DNA from: an uncultured Bryobacteraceae bacterium
GTDB taxonomy: Bacteria > Acidobacteriota > Terriglobia > Bryobacterales > Bryobacteraceae
Direction of reading: 5' to 3'
Length of the DNA stretch: 64,000 nt
Assembly (NCBI GenBank): GCA_938027685.1
Contig: CALJAM010000030.1
Location: 1 to 64,000 of the forward strand
In this document: in pieces, positions 15,863-27,025 of the stretch
Numbering within the stretch: the stretch's first letter is position 1
How the letters are laid out: each line of letters begins with the position of its first letter
Position numbers and translations under genes: made by a program
Notes under the pieces: model-generated
Databases searched by the model: none
What the model saw: only the letters and a program-made list of their open reading frames with translations
Told to the model about the DNA's origin: nothing

Positions 15863-17068
15863 ATGCGCGCCCTCACTGTCCTTCTGAGCTGTCTGCTCTG
15901 GCCTGCGCTGTCGAGCGGCCAGCAGCCCCTCTACGAAGCCGAGCTGATTTTCCCGCTGGATGCACTGCATAATCATTCCTCCTCCATCGTTGAATTGCCC
16001 GACGGCGAGCTGATGGCCTGCTGGTATCGGGGCTCGGGCGAGCGCACGGCGGACGATGTACAGATCATGGCCGCTCGGCGTCGTCCGGGCGAGTCTTGGA
16101 GCGATCCCTTCGTGCTGGCGGATACGCCGGGCTTTCCCGATTGCAATCCGGTTCTTTTCGTCGACTCGCGGGAACGCCTCTGGCTGGTCTGGCCGGTCAT
16201 CGTGGCCAATGAATGGCACACGGCGCTGCTCAAGTACCGCATCTCGACCGACTACAAGCGGCCCGGTCCCCCGGCTTGGCAGGTGAGCGAACCCTGGCTG
16301 GTCGTGCCGCGCAACTTCCCGGAGAAGGTCCGCCGGACATTGGAGCCCCTGATCACCCCGGGCGCGCCGGAGCTCCAGATCCAGTGGGCGAAACGGATGC
16401 TCGAGCGTGCGGCGGACAAATACTTCACACGCATGGGCTGGATGCCGCGCAACCACCCCATCGAACTTCCTTCCGGGCGCATCCTGTTGCCACTGTACTC
16501 GGACGGTTTCAGTTTCTCGCTCATCGGCATTACCGACGACGGCGGCCTGACGTGGACGACGAGCGAGCCCTTGGTGGGCCCGGGACCCGTTCAGCCTACG
16601 TTGGCACGCAAGCGCGACGGCACGCTGGTCGCATATATGCGCGATAACGGGCCGCCGCCCAAGCGTGTCATGATGAGCATCTCGCAAGACGATGGGCTCA
16701 CGTGGTCGCCGGTCACGGATTCCGAGATTCCCAATCCCGGCTCCAGCCTGGAAGTTCTGGTGCTACGCGATGGGCAATGGGTGATGATCTACAACGACAC
16801 CGAGCGCGGTCGTCACTCCCTCGCGGTGGCCCTCTCCGACGACGAAGGCGCAACGTGGAAGTGGAAGCGCCATCTCGAGCTCGATGGCCGCGAACAAGGG
16901 GCCGGTTCCTATCACTACCCTTCGATCATCCAGGCGCGCGACGGTACGTTGCACGTGACGTACAGCTATTTCCTGAATCACCTGCCCAACGGCGAACCCC
17001 GGAAGTCCATCAAGCACGTCCGCTTCAACACGGCCTGGATCCGTCAGGGCGACCCGCCAGGACGTTGA
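15863..17068 (+). CDS. exported sialidase/BNR-repeat (exo-alpha-sialidase-like) protein
   Basis: Signal peptide; NHSSSIVELPDGELMACWYRGSGE, SDDEGATWKWKRHLE, SQDDGLTWSPV Asp-box motifs. Confidence 0.87.
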   Translation: MRALTVLLSCLLWPALSSGQQPLYEAELIFPLDALHNHSSSIVELPDGELMACWYRGSGERTADDVQIMAARRRPGESWSDPFVLADTPGFPDCNPVLFVDSRERLWLVWPVIVANEWHTALLKYRISTDYKRPGPPAWQVSEPWLVVPRNFPEKVRRTLEPLITPGAPELQIQWAKRMLERAADKYFTRMGWMPRNHPIELPSGRILLPLYSDGFSFSLIGITDDGGLTWTTSEPLVGPGPVQPTLARKRDGTLVAYMRDNGPPPKRVMMSISQDDGLTWSPVTDSEIPNPGSSLEVLVLRDGQWVMIYNDTERGRHSLAVALSDDEGATWKWKRHLELDGREQGAGSYHYPSIIQARDGTLHVTYSYFLNHLPNGEPRKSIKHVRFNTAWIRQGDPPGR

Positions 17069-17093
17069 GCTACGGCGGGACAATGAGGACGCA

Positions 17094-18764
17094 ATGAGCA
17101 CGATTTTTCGCACCCTGATCGCAAGCGGTCTCTTGATGGCTGCGGCGGCTGCCGCCCGCCAGCCGGTTCGCGCCCGTCATGCAATGGTGGTGACGCGCGA
17201 GCCGCACGCTACCGAGGTAGGCGTCGCCGTGCTCCGCGCGGGCGGCAATGCCGTGGATGCCGCGGTCGCCGTGGGTTTCGCGTTGGCAGTGACGCACCCC
17301 GCCGCCGGCAACTTGGGCGGAGGTGGCTTCATGCTGATCCGCTTCGCGGACGGCCGGGCTGCCTTCATCGACTTCCGTGAGCGTGCGCCCGCGGCAGCTT
17401 CGCGCGACATGTACCTGGGCCCGGACGGCAAGCCGACGCGTGAGAGCATCGAGGGCTGGAGAGCGGTGGCCGTCCCAGGCACGGTGCGCGGCCTGGAGTA
17501 CGCTGCTCGCAAGTACGGTACGCGGCCGTGGGCCGATCTGCTGGCGCCGGCCATCCGGCTGGCCCGCGACGGTTTCCCGGTCTCGTGGGGATTGGCGGAA
17601 AGCCTGCGCCGCAGCCAGTTGCTGGCCCGCTTTCCTGAATCGCGCCGCATTTTTCAGCGCGACGGACGCTACTTCGAGCCCGGCGAGCGACTCGTTCAGC
17701 CGGAATTGGCCCGCACGCTGGAACGCATCGCGCGCGCAGGCGCGGACGAATTCTACCAAGGCGAGACCGCGCACAGGCTTGCGGCTGCGATGCGCGAAAA
17801 CGGCGGACTGATCACGCTCGAGGATATGAAGGCGTATCGCCCGGTGGAAAGGGCGCCGCTGCGCGGCCGCTACCGCGGCTGCGAGATCCTGACCGCTCCT
17901 CCGCCTTCCTCGGGAGGCATCGGCATCCTGCAGATGCTCGGCATCCTCGAGGGTAGCGGTTTCGAAAAGCACGGGGCGGGCTCGGCTGCCTCCATCCACT
18001 GGATGGCGGAAGCCATGCGTCGATACTTCGCGGATCGCAGCGAGTACCTCGGCGATCCGGACTTCGTGCGCATTCCTGTGCGCGGTCTGCTGGATCCCCG
18101 CTACCTTGCCCAGCGTCGCGGCTCTATCGATCCCGAGCGCGCCACACCCAGCGAGCGCCTGGGGCCGGGACGTCCGCCGGGTTACGAGAGTGCCGAAACC
18201 ACGCACTACTCGATCGTGGACGCTCAGGGCAGCGCCGTCGCCGTCACGTACACGCTCAACGGCAGCTACGGATCCGGCGTCACGGCGCCTGGGCTCGGCT
18301 TCCTGCTCAACAACGAGATGGACGACTTCGCCGCTAGGCCCGGCTACCCTAACTATTACGGCCTCGTGCAGGGCGAAGCCAACGCGATTGCGCCCGGCAA
18401 GCGTCCTCTCTCCTCTATGACGCCCACCATCCTGCTGCGGGACGGGCGGCTGTACATGGTCTTGGGATCGCCGGGCGGTCCCCGCATCATCACCACCGTC
18501 CTCCAGGTCATCGTCAACGTGCTGGACTTCCACATGAACATCCGGGAGGCGACCGACTGGCCGCGTTTCCACCACCAGTGGCTACCCGATAAACTGTACA
18601 TGGAGCCCGGAATTTCTCCCGACACGCGCGCCTTGCTCGCCGCGCGCGGCTTTCAGATCGAACCGGCGCGCTCGATCGGTGAAGTGGCGGCGGTGTTGGT
18701 GGAGGGAGGTTGGCTGCACGGCGCCGCCGATTCGCGCGTGGAAGGCAAGGCGGACGGGTTCTGA
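17094..18764 (+). CDS. ggt: gamma-glutamyltransferase
   Basis: AVDAAVAVGFALAVTHPAAGNLGGGGFM, catalytic ESAETTHYSIVDAQGSAVAVTYTLN, PLSSMTPTILLRDG. Confidence 0.92.
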   Translation: MSTIFRTLIASGLLMAAAAAARQPVRARHAMVVTREPHATEVGVAVLRAGGNAVDAAVAVGFALAVTHPAAGNLGGGGFMLIRFADGRAAFIDFRERAPAAASRDMYLGPDGKPTRESIEGWRAVAVPGTVRGLEYAARKYGTRPWADLLAPAIRLARDGFPVSWGLAESLRRSQLLARFPESRRIFQRDGRYFEPGERLVQPELARTLERIARAGADEFYQGETAHRLAAAMRENGGLITLEDMKAYRPVERAPLRGRYRGCEILTAPPPSSGGIGILQMLGILEGSGFEKHGAGSAASIHWMAEAMRRYFADRSEYLGDPDFVRIPVRGLLDPRYLAQRRGSIDPERATPSERLGPGRPPGYESAETTHYSIVDAQGSAVAVTYTLNGSYGSGVTAPGLGFLLNNEMDDFAARPGYPNYYGLVQGEANAIAPGKRPLSSMTPTILLRDGRLYMVLGSPGGPRIITTVLQVIVNVLDFHMNIREATDWPRFHHQWLPDKLYMEPGISPDTRALLAARGFQIEPARSIGEVAAVLVEGGWLHGAADSRVEGKADGF

Positions 18765-18770
18765 CGGCAT

Positions 18771-19601
18771 ATGATACGCGCTCTATCCACGCACCTGTTT
18801 GTCAACTATCGCCTCACGACGGCCCTGCTGGACAAGATCCAGAAGGCGGGCATCCCCGCGGTCGAAATTTTCTGCGCGCGCCAGCATCTGGATTATCGCA
18901 ACCGCGCGCAGATCACCGAGCTGGCCCACTGGTTCCGCGATTCCGAGCTCCGCTTTCATGCGCTGCACTCGCCCATTTACAGCGACGACGTGTGGGGGCG
19001 TTCGGGACCGAACGCCGTCCTCAACATCGCTGAGCCGTCCAAAACCCGTCGCATCCAGACCGTAGACGAGATCAAGCGCGCAATCGAGATCGCCGAATCC
19101 GCGCCCTTCCGCTTCCTCATCCAGCACATGGGACTGCCCGAGGAGGAATTCGACGAGCGCAAAGTGGAGGCGGCCTTTTCCTCGCTCGACGAACTCTCCG
19201 TTTTCGCACGGCAGCGAGGTGTGGAAATTCTGCTCGAGAACATTCCCAACGGACTCTCCACCGCTGACCGGCTGGGCGCCTTCTTCGAGCTGACGCATCT
19301 GAATCTGGGGGTCTGCTTCGACGTCGGCCACGCGCACCTGGACGAAGGGATCCCGCAGGCCTTCGGCAAGCTCAAAGAGCGCATTCGATCGACTCACCTT
19401 CACGATAACGACGGCCGGGAGGATGCCCACCTGATGCCCTTCCTCTCGTCGGGCGGCACGGTGGACTGGACAAGAACCGTCTCGCTGCTGCGCACGTGCG
19501 GCGACGATGTGCCCCTGCTGCTGGAAGTGCGCGAGACGCCGGAGATTCACAATCCCCTCGAGGCGGTGCAAGAGGTTTTCGAGCGCCTGGAGATGCTCTG
19601 A
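18771..19601 (+). CDS. sugar phosphate isomerase/epimerase (xylose isomerase-like TIM barrel)
   Basis: [62 protein letters not shown]. Confidence 0.88.
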   Translation: MIRALSTHLFVNYRLTTALLDKIQKAGIPAVEIFCARQHLDYRNRAQITELAHWFRDSELRFHALHSPIYSDDVWGRSGPNAVLNIAEPSKTRRIQTVDEIKRAIEIAESAPFRFLIQHMGLPEEEFDERKVEAAFSSLDELSVFARQRGVEILLENIPNGLSTADRLGAFFELTHLNLGVCFDVGHAHLDEGIPQAFGKLKERIRSTHLHDNDGREDAHLMPFLSSGGTVDWTRTVSLLRTCGDDVPLLLEVRETPEIHNPLEAVQEVFERLEML

Positions 19602-20923
19602 TGGCTGCACCTTCGGTTCCTCCCCGAATGGCGATCAGCGATGCGGCCCGCCATGTGGGACAGAGGGTCCGCATCGCGGGCTGGCTATACAACCTGCGTG
19701 AGAGCGGCAAGATTCTCTTCCCGCTAGTGCGCGACGGTACGGGCATCATGCAGTGCGTGGCGGTCAAAAGTGCGCTGCCGGAGGAAGTCTTCGAAACCGT
19801 CCGCGATCTGACGCAGGAATCCTCCATCATCGTCACCGGCGTGGTGCGGGCCGAACCGCGCGCGCCCGGCGGCTACGAGCTCGAACTGGACGGCATCGAG
19901 GTCATCCAGCGCGTGCCCGAAAGCGACCCCTATCCGATCACGCCCAAGGAGCACGGCATCGAGTTCCTGATGGATCGCCGCCATCTTTGGCTGCGCAGCC
20001 GGCGCCAGCACGCCATCCTGCGCATCCGCCACGAGGTGGTCCGCGCCGTCCGCGATTATTTCGATTCACACGGCTTCACCCTGGTGGACACCCCCATCTT
20101 TACCCCTTCAGCCTGCGAGGGAACCACCACGCTGTTCGAGGTGAATTACTTCGACCACGACAAGGTCTACCTGACGCAGTCCGGACAGCTTTACAACGAA
20201 GCTACGGCCATGGCCTTCGGCAAGGTGTACTGCTTCGGGCCCACCTTTCGCGCCGAGCGGTCCAAGACGCGCCGTCACCTGACCGAGTTCTGGATGGTCG
20301 AACCGGAGATGGCCTACGCGACGCTCGACGACGTCAAACAGGTGGCCGAGGAACTGGTCTGCTACGTGGTGGCGCGCGTGCTGGAAAACCGACGCGCCGA
20401 ACTGGCCGTGCTGGAGCGCGACGTCTCGAAGTTGGAGAACGTCAAGCCGCCTTTCCCGCAGATCAGCTACGACGAGGCTGTGCGGCGTTTACAGGCCAAG
20501 GGGAGTTCCATCCAGTGGGGCACGGACTTCGGGGGAACCGACGAGACGCTGCTCAGCGAGGATTTCGATCGGCCTTTCATGGTCGATCGCTTCCCGGCAG
20601 CGGTCAAGGCCTTCTACATGCAGCCAGACCCTGAGCGGCCCGAAGTCGTGCTGGGGGTGGACGTGCTGGCTCCCGAAGGCTACGGCGAGATCATCGGCGG
20701 GGGCCAGCGCATAGACGATCTGGAGCTGCTGCTGCGCCGCATCGAGGAACACAAGCTGCCGCGCGAAGCATTCGAATGGTACATCGACCTGCGCAAATAC
20801 GGTACGGTCCCGCACGGCGGCTTCGGCATGGGAATCGAGCGCTGCGTGGCCTGGATCTGCGGTCTCGACCACGTGCGCGAAACGATTGCCTTCCCGCGCA
20901 TGCTTTATCGCACGCGCCCCTGA
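19601..20923 (+). CDS. asnS: asparaginyl-tRNA synthetase
   Basis: OB-fold N-terminus [79 protein letters not shown]. Confidence 0.93.
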   Translation: MAAPSVPPRMAISDAARHVGQRVRIAGWLYNLRESGKILFPLVRDGTGIMQCVAVKSALPEEVFETVRDLTQESSIIVTGVVRAEPRAPGGYELELDGIEVIQRVPESDPYPITPKEHGIEFLMDRRHLWLRSRRQHAILRIRHEVVRAVRDYFDSHGFTLVDTPIFTPSACEGTTTLFEVNYFDHDKVYLTQSGQLYNEATAMAFGKVYCFGPTFRAERSKTRRHLTEFWMVEPEMAYATLDDVKQVAEELVCYVVARVLENRRAELAVLERDVSKLENVKPPFPQISYDEAVRRLQAKGSSIQWGTDFGGTDETLLSEDFDRPFMVDRFPAAVKAFYMQPDPERPEVVLGVDVLAPEGYGEIIGGGQRIDDLELLLRRIEEHKLPREAFEWYIDLRKYGTVPHGGFGMGIERCVAWICGLDHVRETIAFPRMLYRTRP

Positions 20924-20927
20924 GCCC

Positions 20928-21842
20928 ATGCCCTCAGCCCAGATCGCCATCATCGGGGCGCCGCTGGACCTGGGCGCCAGCCGCCGCGGCGTGGACATGG
21001 GACCTTCGGCCATTCGGGTGGCCAACATCGGGCCGCGCCTGGCTTCGCTCGGCTACCAGGTCGAGGATCTGGGCAACGTGGCCGTCGAGCAGCCCGAACG
21101 GGCGCCTCAAGGCCCCGCCAACGCCCGCTACCTGCCGCAGATCGCCGAGACCTGCCGGAAGCTGGCCCGCGCTGTCGAGCAGGCCGCCGGCCGCGGCCAA
21201 CTGCCGCTCGTATTGGGCGGCGACCACTCGGTGGCGGTGGGAACCATCGCCGGCATCTCGCGGCACTTCCGCAAGCGCAAAGGCCGAATCGGAGTGATCT
21301 GGATCGATGCGCATCCGGACATGAACACGCCGCAGACCAGCCCGAGCGGCAACGTACACGGCATGCCGCTGGCTTGTTCGATCGGCATGGGCCCACGCGC
21401 TCTCACCCACATCTATGGTTACGCACCCAAAGTGGATCCCAAGAACGTCGCCCTGATCGGATTGCGCGACGTGGATAGCCTCGAGAAGCCGCACGTCAAG
21501 CGGTCCGGCGTGCGCGCCTTCACCATGCGCGACATCGACGAGCGCGGCATGCGCGCCGTCATGGCCGAAGCCATCGAAATTGCGGGCGCCGGCACCGAGG
21601 GCTTCCATGTCTCGCTCGATATGGACAGCGTGGATCCCCAGGAGGCGCCGGGGGTGGGGACCCCCGTGAAAGGCGGTCTCAATTACCGGGAGGCCCACTT
21701 GGCCATGGAGATGATTTGCGATTCCGGCCGCATGATTTCCCTGGAAGTCGTCGAAGTCAATCCGGTGATTGACGAGGCCAACCGCACCGCGGTGCTGGCC
21801 GTGGAGCTGGTGATGTCCGCACTGGGGAAGCGCATCCTATGA
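20928..21842 (+). CDS. rocF: arginase
   Basis: [79 protein letters not shown]. Confidence 0.93.
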   Translation: MPSAQIAIIGAPLDLGASRRGVDMGPSAIRVANIGPRLASLGYQVEDLGNVAVEQPERAPQGPANARYLPQIAETCRKLARAVEQAAGRGQLPLVLGGDHSVAVGTIAGISRHFRKRKGRIGVIWIDAHPDMNTPQTSPSGNVHGMPLACSIGMGPRALTHIYGYAPKVDPKNVALIGLRDVDSLEKPHVKRSGVRAFTMRDIDERGMRAVMAEAIEIAGAGTEGFHVSLDMDSVDPQEAPGVGTPVKGGLNYREAHLAMEMICDSGRMISLEVVEVNPVIDEANRTAVLAVELVMSALGKRIL

Positions 21843-22816
21843 AGCTGCGCGTGGCGGTGCTGTACGGCGGGCGCAGCGGTGAGCACGAGGTGTCGATCCG
21901 GTCGGCCGAGAGCGTGATCGCGGCCATGGACCCTGCCCGCTACGAGGTCCTGCGCTTCTTCATCAGCAAGGAGGGTCGCTGGGAGCCGCACGCCCTCGTG
22001 CCTGAGCCGGGCGCCAATCCCGGAATCGACGTCGTCTTCCCGGTGCTGCACGGCACTTTTGGTGAGGACGGCACCGTGCAAGGCCTGCTGGAGTTGGCCG
22101 ACCTTCCGTACGTGGGTGCGGGTGTGCTGGCCAGCGCCGTCTCCATGGACAAGGACGTTATGAAGCGCCTCTGCCGGGAGGCCGGTTTGCCGGTGGTCGA
22201 ACACATTGTGCAGAGGCGGGGTGCGCTCGACGCTACGGCCATCGAGCAGCGCTTCGGGTATCCCGTTTTTGTGAAGCCCGCCAACCTGGGTTCCTCGGTC
22301 GCCGTCAGCAAAGCGCACAACCGCGCGGAACTGGAAGCTGCGCTGGAACTGGCCGCCCAGTACGACCGCAAAGTGATCGCCGAGCGCGCCATTCACGGAC
22401 GCGAACTGGAGTGCTCCGTGCTGGGCAACGACCGGCCGGAGGCTTCCCTGCCCTGCGAAATCGTCCCCTCGCGCGAGTTCTACGACTACGAGGACAAGTA
22501 CGTCCTGGATGCCGCGCGCCTGATCGTGCCGGCCGAACTCTCCGAGGAGCTGACGCGCGAGGTACGCCGGCTGGCGGTGGAGTGCTACCGCGTGGTGGAA
22601 TGCGAGGGCATGGCGCGTGTGGATTTCCTGCTGGAAGTGCCCGGCGAGAGGCTGTATATCAACGAAATCAACACCATTCCCGGCTTCACCTCCATCAGCA
22701 TGTTTCCGCGCATGTGGGAGGCGACCGGCCTGCCCTACCCGCGGCTGATCGACCGGCTGATCGAGTTGGCGCTCCAGCGCCACGCCGCGCGTCGCCAGAC
22801 CCGCTACAGCATCTGA
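21839..22816 (+). CDS. ddl: D-alanine--D-alanine ligase
   Basis: [91 protein letters not shown]. Confidence 0.95.
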   Translation: MKLRVAVLYGGRSGEHEVSIRSAESVIAAMDPARYEVLRFFISKEGRWEPHALVPEPGANPGIDVVFPVLHGTFGEDGTVQGLLELADLPYVGAGVLASAVSMDKDVMKRLCREAGLPVVEHIVQRRGALDATAIEQRFGYPVFVKPANLGSSVAVSKAHNRAELEAALELAAQYDRKVIAERAIHGRELECSVLGNDRPEASLPCEIVPSREFYDYEDKYVLDAARLIVPAELSEELTREVRRLAVECYRVVECEGMARVDFLLEVPGERLYINEINTIPGFTSISMFPRMWEATGLPYPRLIDRLIELALQRHAARRQTRYSI

Positions 22817-22822
22817 TCATCC

Positions 22823-23296
22823 ATGCCGGGATGGGTGCGGCACCTCTGGTATCCGGCGCTCGTCGTGCTTGTGATCTGGTCTTGGACATGGCTGGATGCA
22901 GCCATGGGTTGGAGCGGCCCGCGCATCCGCTGGCTGGGCGCGACGCTGCTCGCGGCGGGCGGGTCGCTCGCGGGTTGGTGCTCGTGGCTGCTGGTTCGTC
23001 GGGGCCGCGGCACGCCGCATCCGTTCGCTGCCAAGACCAAGCAGCTGGTAACCGGCGGTCCCTACGCGGTCGTCCGGAACCCCATGATGTATGCGGTCGG
23101 TGCAATTTTGGCCGGGCTGGCGCTGTGGCGCGGCTCCGTGGGCCTGTGGTTGTGTCTAGGCGGCTTCATCGTCTATAGCCGCTGGTTCATACGGGCGTAC
23201 GAGGAGCGTGACATGCTCCGCCGCTTTGGCGAGGAATACCTGGAGTACTGTCGGCGGGTCCCGCGGTGGTGGCCGCGCCGCCGTCGCGAAAACTGA
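22823..23296 (+). CDS. isoprenylcysteine carboxyl methyltransferase (ICMT/PEMT) family membrane protein
   Basis: LVTGGPYAVVRNPMMYAVGAIL...YEERDMLRRFGEEYLEYCRRVPRWWP. Confidence 0.88.
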   Translation: MPGWVRHLWYPALVVLVIWSWTWLDAAMGWSGPRIRWLGATLLAAGGSLAGWCSWLLVRRGRGTPHPFAAKTKQLVTGGPYAVVRNPMMYAVGAILAGLALWRGSVGLWLCLGGFIVYSRWFIRAYEERDMLRRFGEEYLEYCRRVPRWWPRRRREN

Positions 23297-23335
23297 GCTG
23301 GAGACCGTGTGCCGGCGTCGAGTAAAATGCTGGCC

Positions 23336-24055
23336 ATGAAACTGCTCGCGCTCGTTATGCTGACGATGACCGTTTTCTGCAGCCAGGCCCAGCGGCCGAC
23401 CGACGAGTTCCCGACTGCCGCCGGCCCGGTTCGCATCACTCCCATCCAGCACGCCAGCCTCATGCTGGAAGCCGGCGGCCAAGTCATTCACGTCGACCCG
23501 GTCGGCGAGCAGAATTACGCGAATTTACCCGCGGCGGACCTCATCCTGATCACGGACGTTCACGGCGACCATCTCGACGCCAAGGCTATCGCGCGAGTCC
23601 GCAAGAGCACCACGCAGATCTTCGCGCCGGAGGCTGCCCTGAAGACGATCCCCGAGGCGACCGTCATCCGCAATGGCGAAACCAGGAACTTCGGTAAGTG
23701 GACAATCGAGGCCCTCCCCGCTTATAACATACAGCGCGGACCTGCGCCCGGCCGCGTCTATCACGAGAAAGGTCGCGGCAACGGATACGTGCTTACCTTC
23801 GGCGGTAAGAGATTCTATATTTCCGGGGACACGGAAGGAGTGCCGGAAATGAAGGCGCTCCGCAATATCGACGTTGCCTTCGTGTGCATGAACCTGCCTT
23901 ACACGATGCCCCCGGAAGAAGCTGCGGAGGCCATCCGCGCCTTCAAGCCGAAAGTAGTCTACCCCTATCATTACCGGAATTCCGACCTTTCCGTACTCGA
24001 GAAGGCCCTGACCGGCACGGGCATCGAAGTGCGCCTGCGCAACTGGTATCGCTGA
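23336..24055 (+). CDS. exported MBL-fold metal-dependent hydrolase (UlaG-like)
   Basis: Signal peptide; ITPIQHASLMLEAGGQVIHVDPVG, LILITDVHGDHLD, FYISGDTEGVPEM, PKVVYPYHYRNS. Confidence 0.87.
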   Translation: MKLLALVMLTMTVFCSQAQRPTDEFPTAAGPVRITPIQHASLMLEAGGQVIHVDPVGEQNYANLPAADLILITDVHGDHLDAKAIARVRKSTTQIFAPEAALKTIPEATVIRNGETRNFGKWTIEALPAYNIQRGPAPGRVYHEKGRGNGYVLTFGGKRFYISGDTEGVPEMKALRNIDVAFVCMNLPYTMPPEEAAEAIRAFKPKVVYPYHYRNSDLSVLEKALTGTGIEVRLRNWYR

Positions 24056-24063
24056 GGAGGACC

Positions 24064-25422
24064 TCAACGGTAGAGCGCGGGCCCGCGAGCGCGCAGGCGG
24101 ATGCCGCCCCCGGTGCCCGCGGGCAGGCTGAGAATTCCGCCGCCGTCGGTGTGCTCCTCTCTCATCTCCTCGTCGTCCACCTCGACGTCGTAGGCATGGC
24201 GGGGCTTGAGCCCCAGAAGGAACAGGGGGCCGTCGTTCCGGGGCACGCGCAGGCGGTCACGATTCCCGACGCAGATTACCCGTGCCTCGCCGACCTTGAT
24301 CAGCTCGGTGGCCTTGCCGGGGGATAGACGTTTTGGACGCCCTTCCTGGAAGGTCTGGAGGGATTCCTCGAAGTGGCCGAGCCAAACGGCATCATCATCC
24401 CAACTGGAGCGAAGAAAGAGGTAACCCGATTGGGGCTCGTGATAGAGAAGCGGCAGACTGTGGTAAGTGAGTCCCGGATGGTAGGGATTGGCCCACAGAA
24501 ACTCATACGGGACCCCGAAGGGGTGCCGCATCAGGAAGCGATCTTGCATGACCCATCCCTGCAGGAACTGGGTCTCGCGCGCATTGGGATCATAGGCCAC
24601 CATGGCCATGTCGGCCGCACGGGAAACCATGGCAGCTTCCAGGTCCGGCTCGGCCGCAGGCGATGCGGGGATTCTGTAGTCGTTTTCGCCGCCCGGGTAG
24701 GCTGCAGGGTAGTAACTCATCAGACGGAAGAACGGTAGTTGGATGAAGTACGCGCGGGCATCCTCGCGAAGGTCCAGATCGAGGTTATCGCGTAGGGCGT
24801 GCAGCAGCTCCAGCAGCGCGTAGTGCTCGTTGCGCGGAATGGGCCGCCCGGCGCCGAGACCCGGCGCAACCCTGCCGCGCCACCAAGTTTCAACGACCCG
24901 GCGCAATTCGGCCGCCGCCGTCCGCGGCTGGGAATCGGCCAGCGCCAGGGCGGCGAAAACACGTGAGCGCGTTTCGCTTACTCCTTCTCCCGCGGGCCGC
25001 CGCAGGGCTTCTTCCAGGCGCGCGGCCAGGCGACTCGTCTGCTCCGCGTTCATAACGGGGCTGCACCAATCCATCACCAGAGCGAGCTGCCGCAGATCGC
25101 TGGAGCGCGCCAGCGCCCACTGCACCGCTCTCCTGCCGATCTCCTCCTCGCCGCTCACGCGGTAGTAAAGCCCCAGGGCGAATCCCGGTTCGGGCAACGA
25201 GGCGCCGCCCCGCACCAAGGCGTCGAACTGTTCCCACCGCATGGATTGCCGTTGGCGCTCGCGCTGGAGCAGACGCAAACGCTGGGGGCGCAGCAGCAAG
25301 CGCGGCGGAGCTGTGCCAGGCAGATATTCGGTGTCGTTGCCGGGCGGCGGGCCGGGCTGCGTGAGCAGGACCGCCGGCAGCAGCCATGCGAACGTCAGGC
25401 CAGTCAAATCAGATTGTGTCAC
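24064..25422 (-). CDS. hypothetical exported protein, heparinase II/III-like architecture (tentative)
   Basis: Long ORF: alpha-helical N-terminal half, then GYLFLRSSWDDDAVWLGHF and a beta-rich C-terminus. Confidence 0.6.
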   Translation of the reverse strand: MTQSDLTGLTFAWLLPAVLLTQPGPPPGNDTEYLPGTAPPRLLLRPQRLRLLQRERQRQSMRWEQFDALVRGGASLPEPGFALGLYYRVSGEEEIGRRAVQWALARSSDLRQLALVMDWCSPVMNAEQTSRLAARLEEALRRPAGEGVSETRSRVFAALALADSQPRTAAAELRRVVETWWRGRVAPGLGAGRPIPRNEHYALLELLHALRDNLDLDLREDARAYFIQLPFFRLMSYYPAAYPGGENDYRIPASPAAEPDLEAAMVSRAADMAMVAYDPNARETQFLQGWVMQDRFLMRHPFGVPYEFLWANPYHPGLTYHSLPLLYHEPQSGYLFLRSSWDDDAVWLGHFEESLQTFQEGRPKRLSPGKATELIKVGEARVICVGNRDRLRVPRNDGPLFLLGLKPRHAYDVEVDDEEMREEHTDGGGILSLPAGTGGGIRLRARGPALYR

Positions 25423-25988
25423 AGCGACACAGCCCTTGTGTCATCGGCCCGCTTAGCGGCCGCCCTGGATACCAACCACGTGCTTTGTTTTCATGAACTT
25501 GCGGTATGCAAGGGTCGGGCATGCTGCGTGCATCGCACTCTGGCGAGTTGATGAAAGATCTCCGATAAAGCCTGCCCTCTGCTGCGCCAGGGAGGCCGGG
25601 AGCGAGCGGTTGGCAGTGAGACAACGTGCTTGCGGGAGCCGATGTTTCTTAAGAGCGCCGCTCGAGATCCCCGACCACCGGTCGCAACAGAGGGTTCTTT
25701 TTTGCACTCATAGGGTTTCCCTTTCCGGAGCCGAAGGTTCCGGGTGCAGTTCGGCCTTGCCGGCGATGTATTTTTCGGACGCGGGCTTCGTCGGTGAGGA
25801 AAGCGAAGTGGGTGCTCGCAACTCCGGACCGCCCCGGCGCCCGGCTCCAGCCCCTCAAGGGGCACCCGCGCTGAGGTCCCACCCCGTCGCGCGGGCCTCC
25901 TCCCTGCCCGTAAAACGTGTCAGCGCCGCTTCCCGAGGCGCCGCCCGACGGACGGTCTTCGACCGCTCTTCATGCGGGCTGGTCTGCC

Positions 25989-26291
25989 TTACCAGCAGAG
26001 CGTTCCGCTGCGGGGCTCTTCGTCCGGATTGGGCAGATACAGCGTCTTGCAGCGCTCGCAGCGGTAGATTTCGGCATCCTCGCCGAAGCGTCGCTTGATC
26101 TCGTCGCCGAAGAAATACCAGCGCTTAAGGTGACCGGCGCAGAGCTTGCCTTTGGAGTCTTTCTCGTTGCAGGCCCGCTGCCGTAGCAGGCGACGCTTGA
26201 CCTTGGTGCCGTCGCTGAGCTGATCCACCAGGTTGGGGTCGCGGAGACCGGCTCCGGCGGCTGCGTGCGCGGCGTCGTTGGTAGTCGTCAT
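25989..26291 (-). CDS. small protein with C-terminal CxxC zinc-ribbon-like motif
   Basis: MTTTNDAAHAAAGAGLRDPNLVDQLSDGTKVKRRLLRQRACNEKDSKGKLCAGHLKRWYFFGDEIKRRFGEDAEIYRCERCKTLYLPNPDEEPRSGTLCW. Confidence 0.7.
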   Translation of the reverse strand: MTTTNDAAHAAAGAGLRDPNLVDQLSDGTKVKRRLLRQRACNEKDSKGKLCAGHLKRWYFFGDEIKRRFGEDAEIYRCERCKTLYLPNPDEEPRSGTLCW

Positions 26292-26382
26292 GGGAGTAAG
26301 CGAGTATAACATCGCCCGGCAATCCCACGCGCTGGACCGGGCGGCGCCGGCTTTGTTACGCTGTAAGGTACGCCGATCGCGG

Positions 26383-27018
26383 ATGCCGGCCCGTGTGAGC
26401 GAAGCCCTCGTGCTTCGTACCTATCCCTTCCACGAGGCCGATTTGATCGTGAGTTTTCTGGCGAGGGACGCGGGCAAGCTGCGCGGGACGGCCCGACGCG
26501 CCCGGACGACCAGGAGCCGTTTCGGCGCCGGGCTGGAGAGACTATCGCACGTGCGGATGGCCTATTTTCAACGCGAGACACGGGAACTGGTGACGCTGGA
26601 TTCCTGTGAACTGCTGTGGTCCCCCTTCGCGCTGGCCTCGGACTACACCACGGGCCTTGCGCTCGACTACATGGCGGAGGTGACCGAGCAACTGCTGCCG
26701 CCCGCGGAACCCAACGAGCGTTTCTTCCGCCTTCTCCTGGCCGTGCTGGAGCACCTTCGCAGCGGGGGTTCGGTCTGGCAGGCGATCGGCTACTTCACCT
26801 TGTGGGCGGTGAAGCTGGCAGGTTGGCTTCCACCTTTGCGCGTCGAGCCTGCTTCGCAGGCCCTGGCTGAGGAAATGCTTCACACGCCCATCAGTCGCAT
26901 GGCGCCCCGACTGTGGGATCGCGCCACGGCCGCGGACCTGCGACGCTTCCTGGTCCGGCAGATCGAAGAGCACATCGAACGCCGGCTGGTCACCGCGCCC
27001 CTGCTGGAGACGGCGTGA
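26383..27018 (+). CDS. recO: DNA repair protein RecO
   Basis: [73 protein letters not shown]. Confidence 0.85.
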   Translation: MPARVSEALVLRTYPFHEADLIVSFLARDAGKLRGTARRARTTRSRFGAGLERLSHVRMAYFQRETRELVTLDSCELLWSPFALASDYTTGLALDYMAEVTEQLLPPAEPNERFFRLLLAVLEHLRSGGSVWQAIGYFTLWAVKLAGWLPPLRVEPASQALAEEMLHTPISRMAPRLWDRATAADLRRFLVRQIEEHIERRLVTAPLLETA

Positions 27019-27025
27019 GGGTGCG

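Noticed and set aside
17070-18575. 501-aa minus ORF opposite ggt
   Set aside because: Antisense shadow of a well-supported gamma-glutamyltransferase.
25683-25900. Definite assignment of a 6S RNA
   Set aside because: Hairpin pattern is suggestive, but a 6S fold with paired ends could not be established by eye; kept only as a candidate structured RNA.
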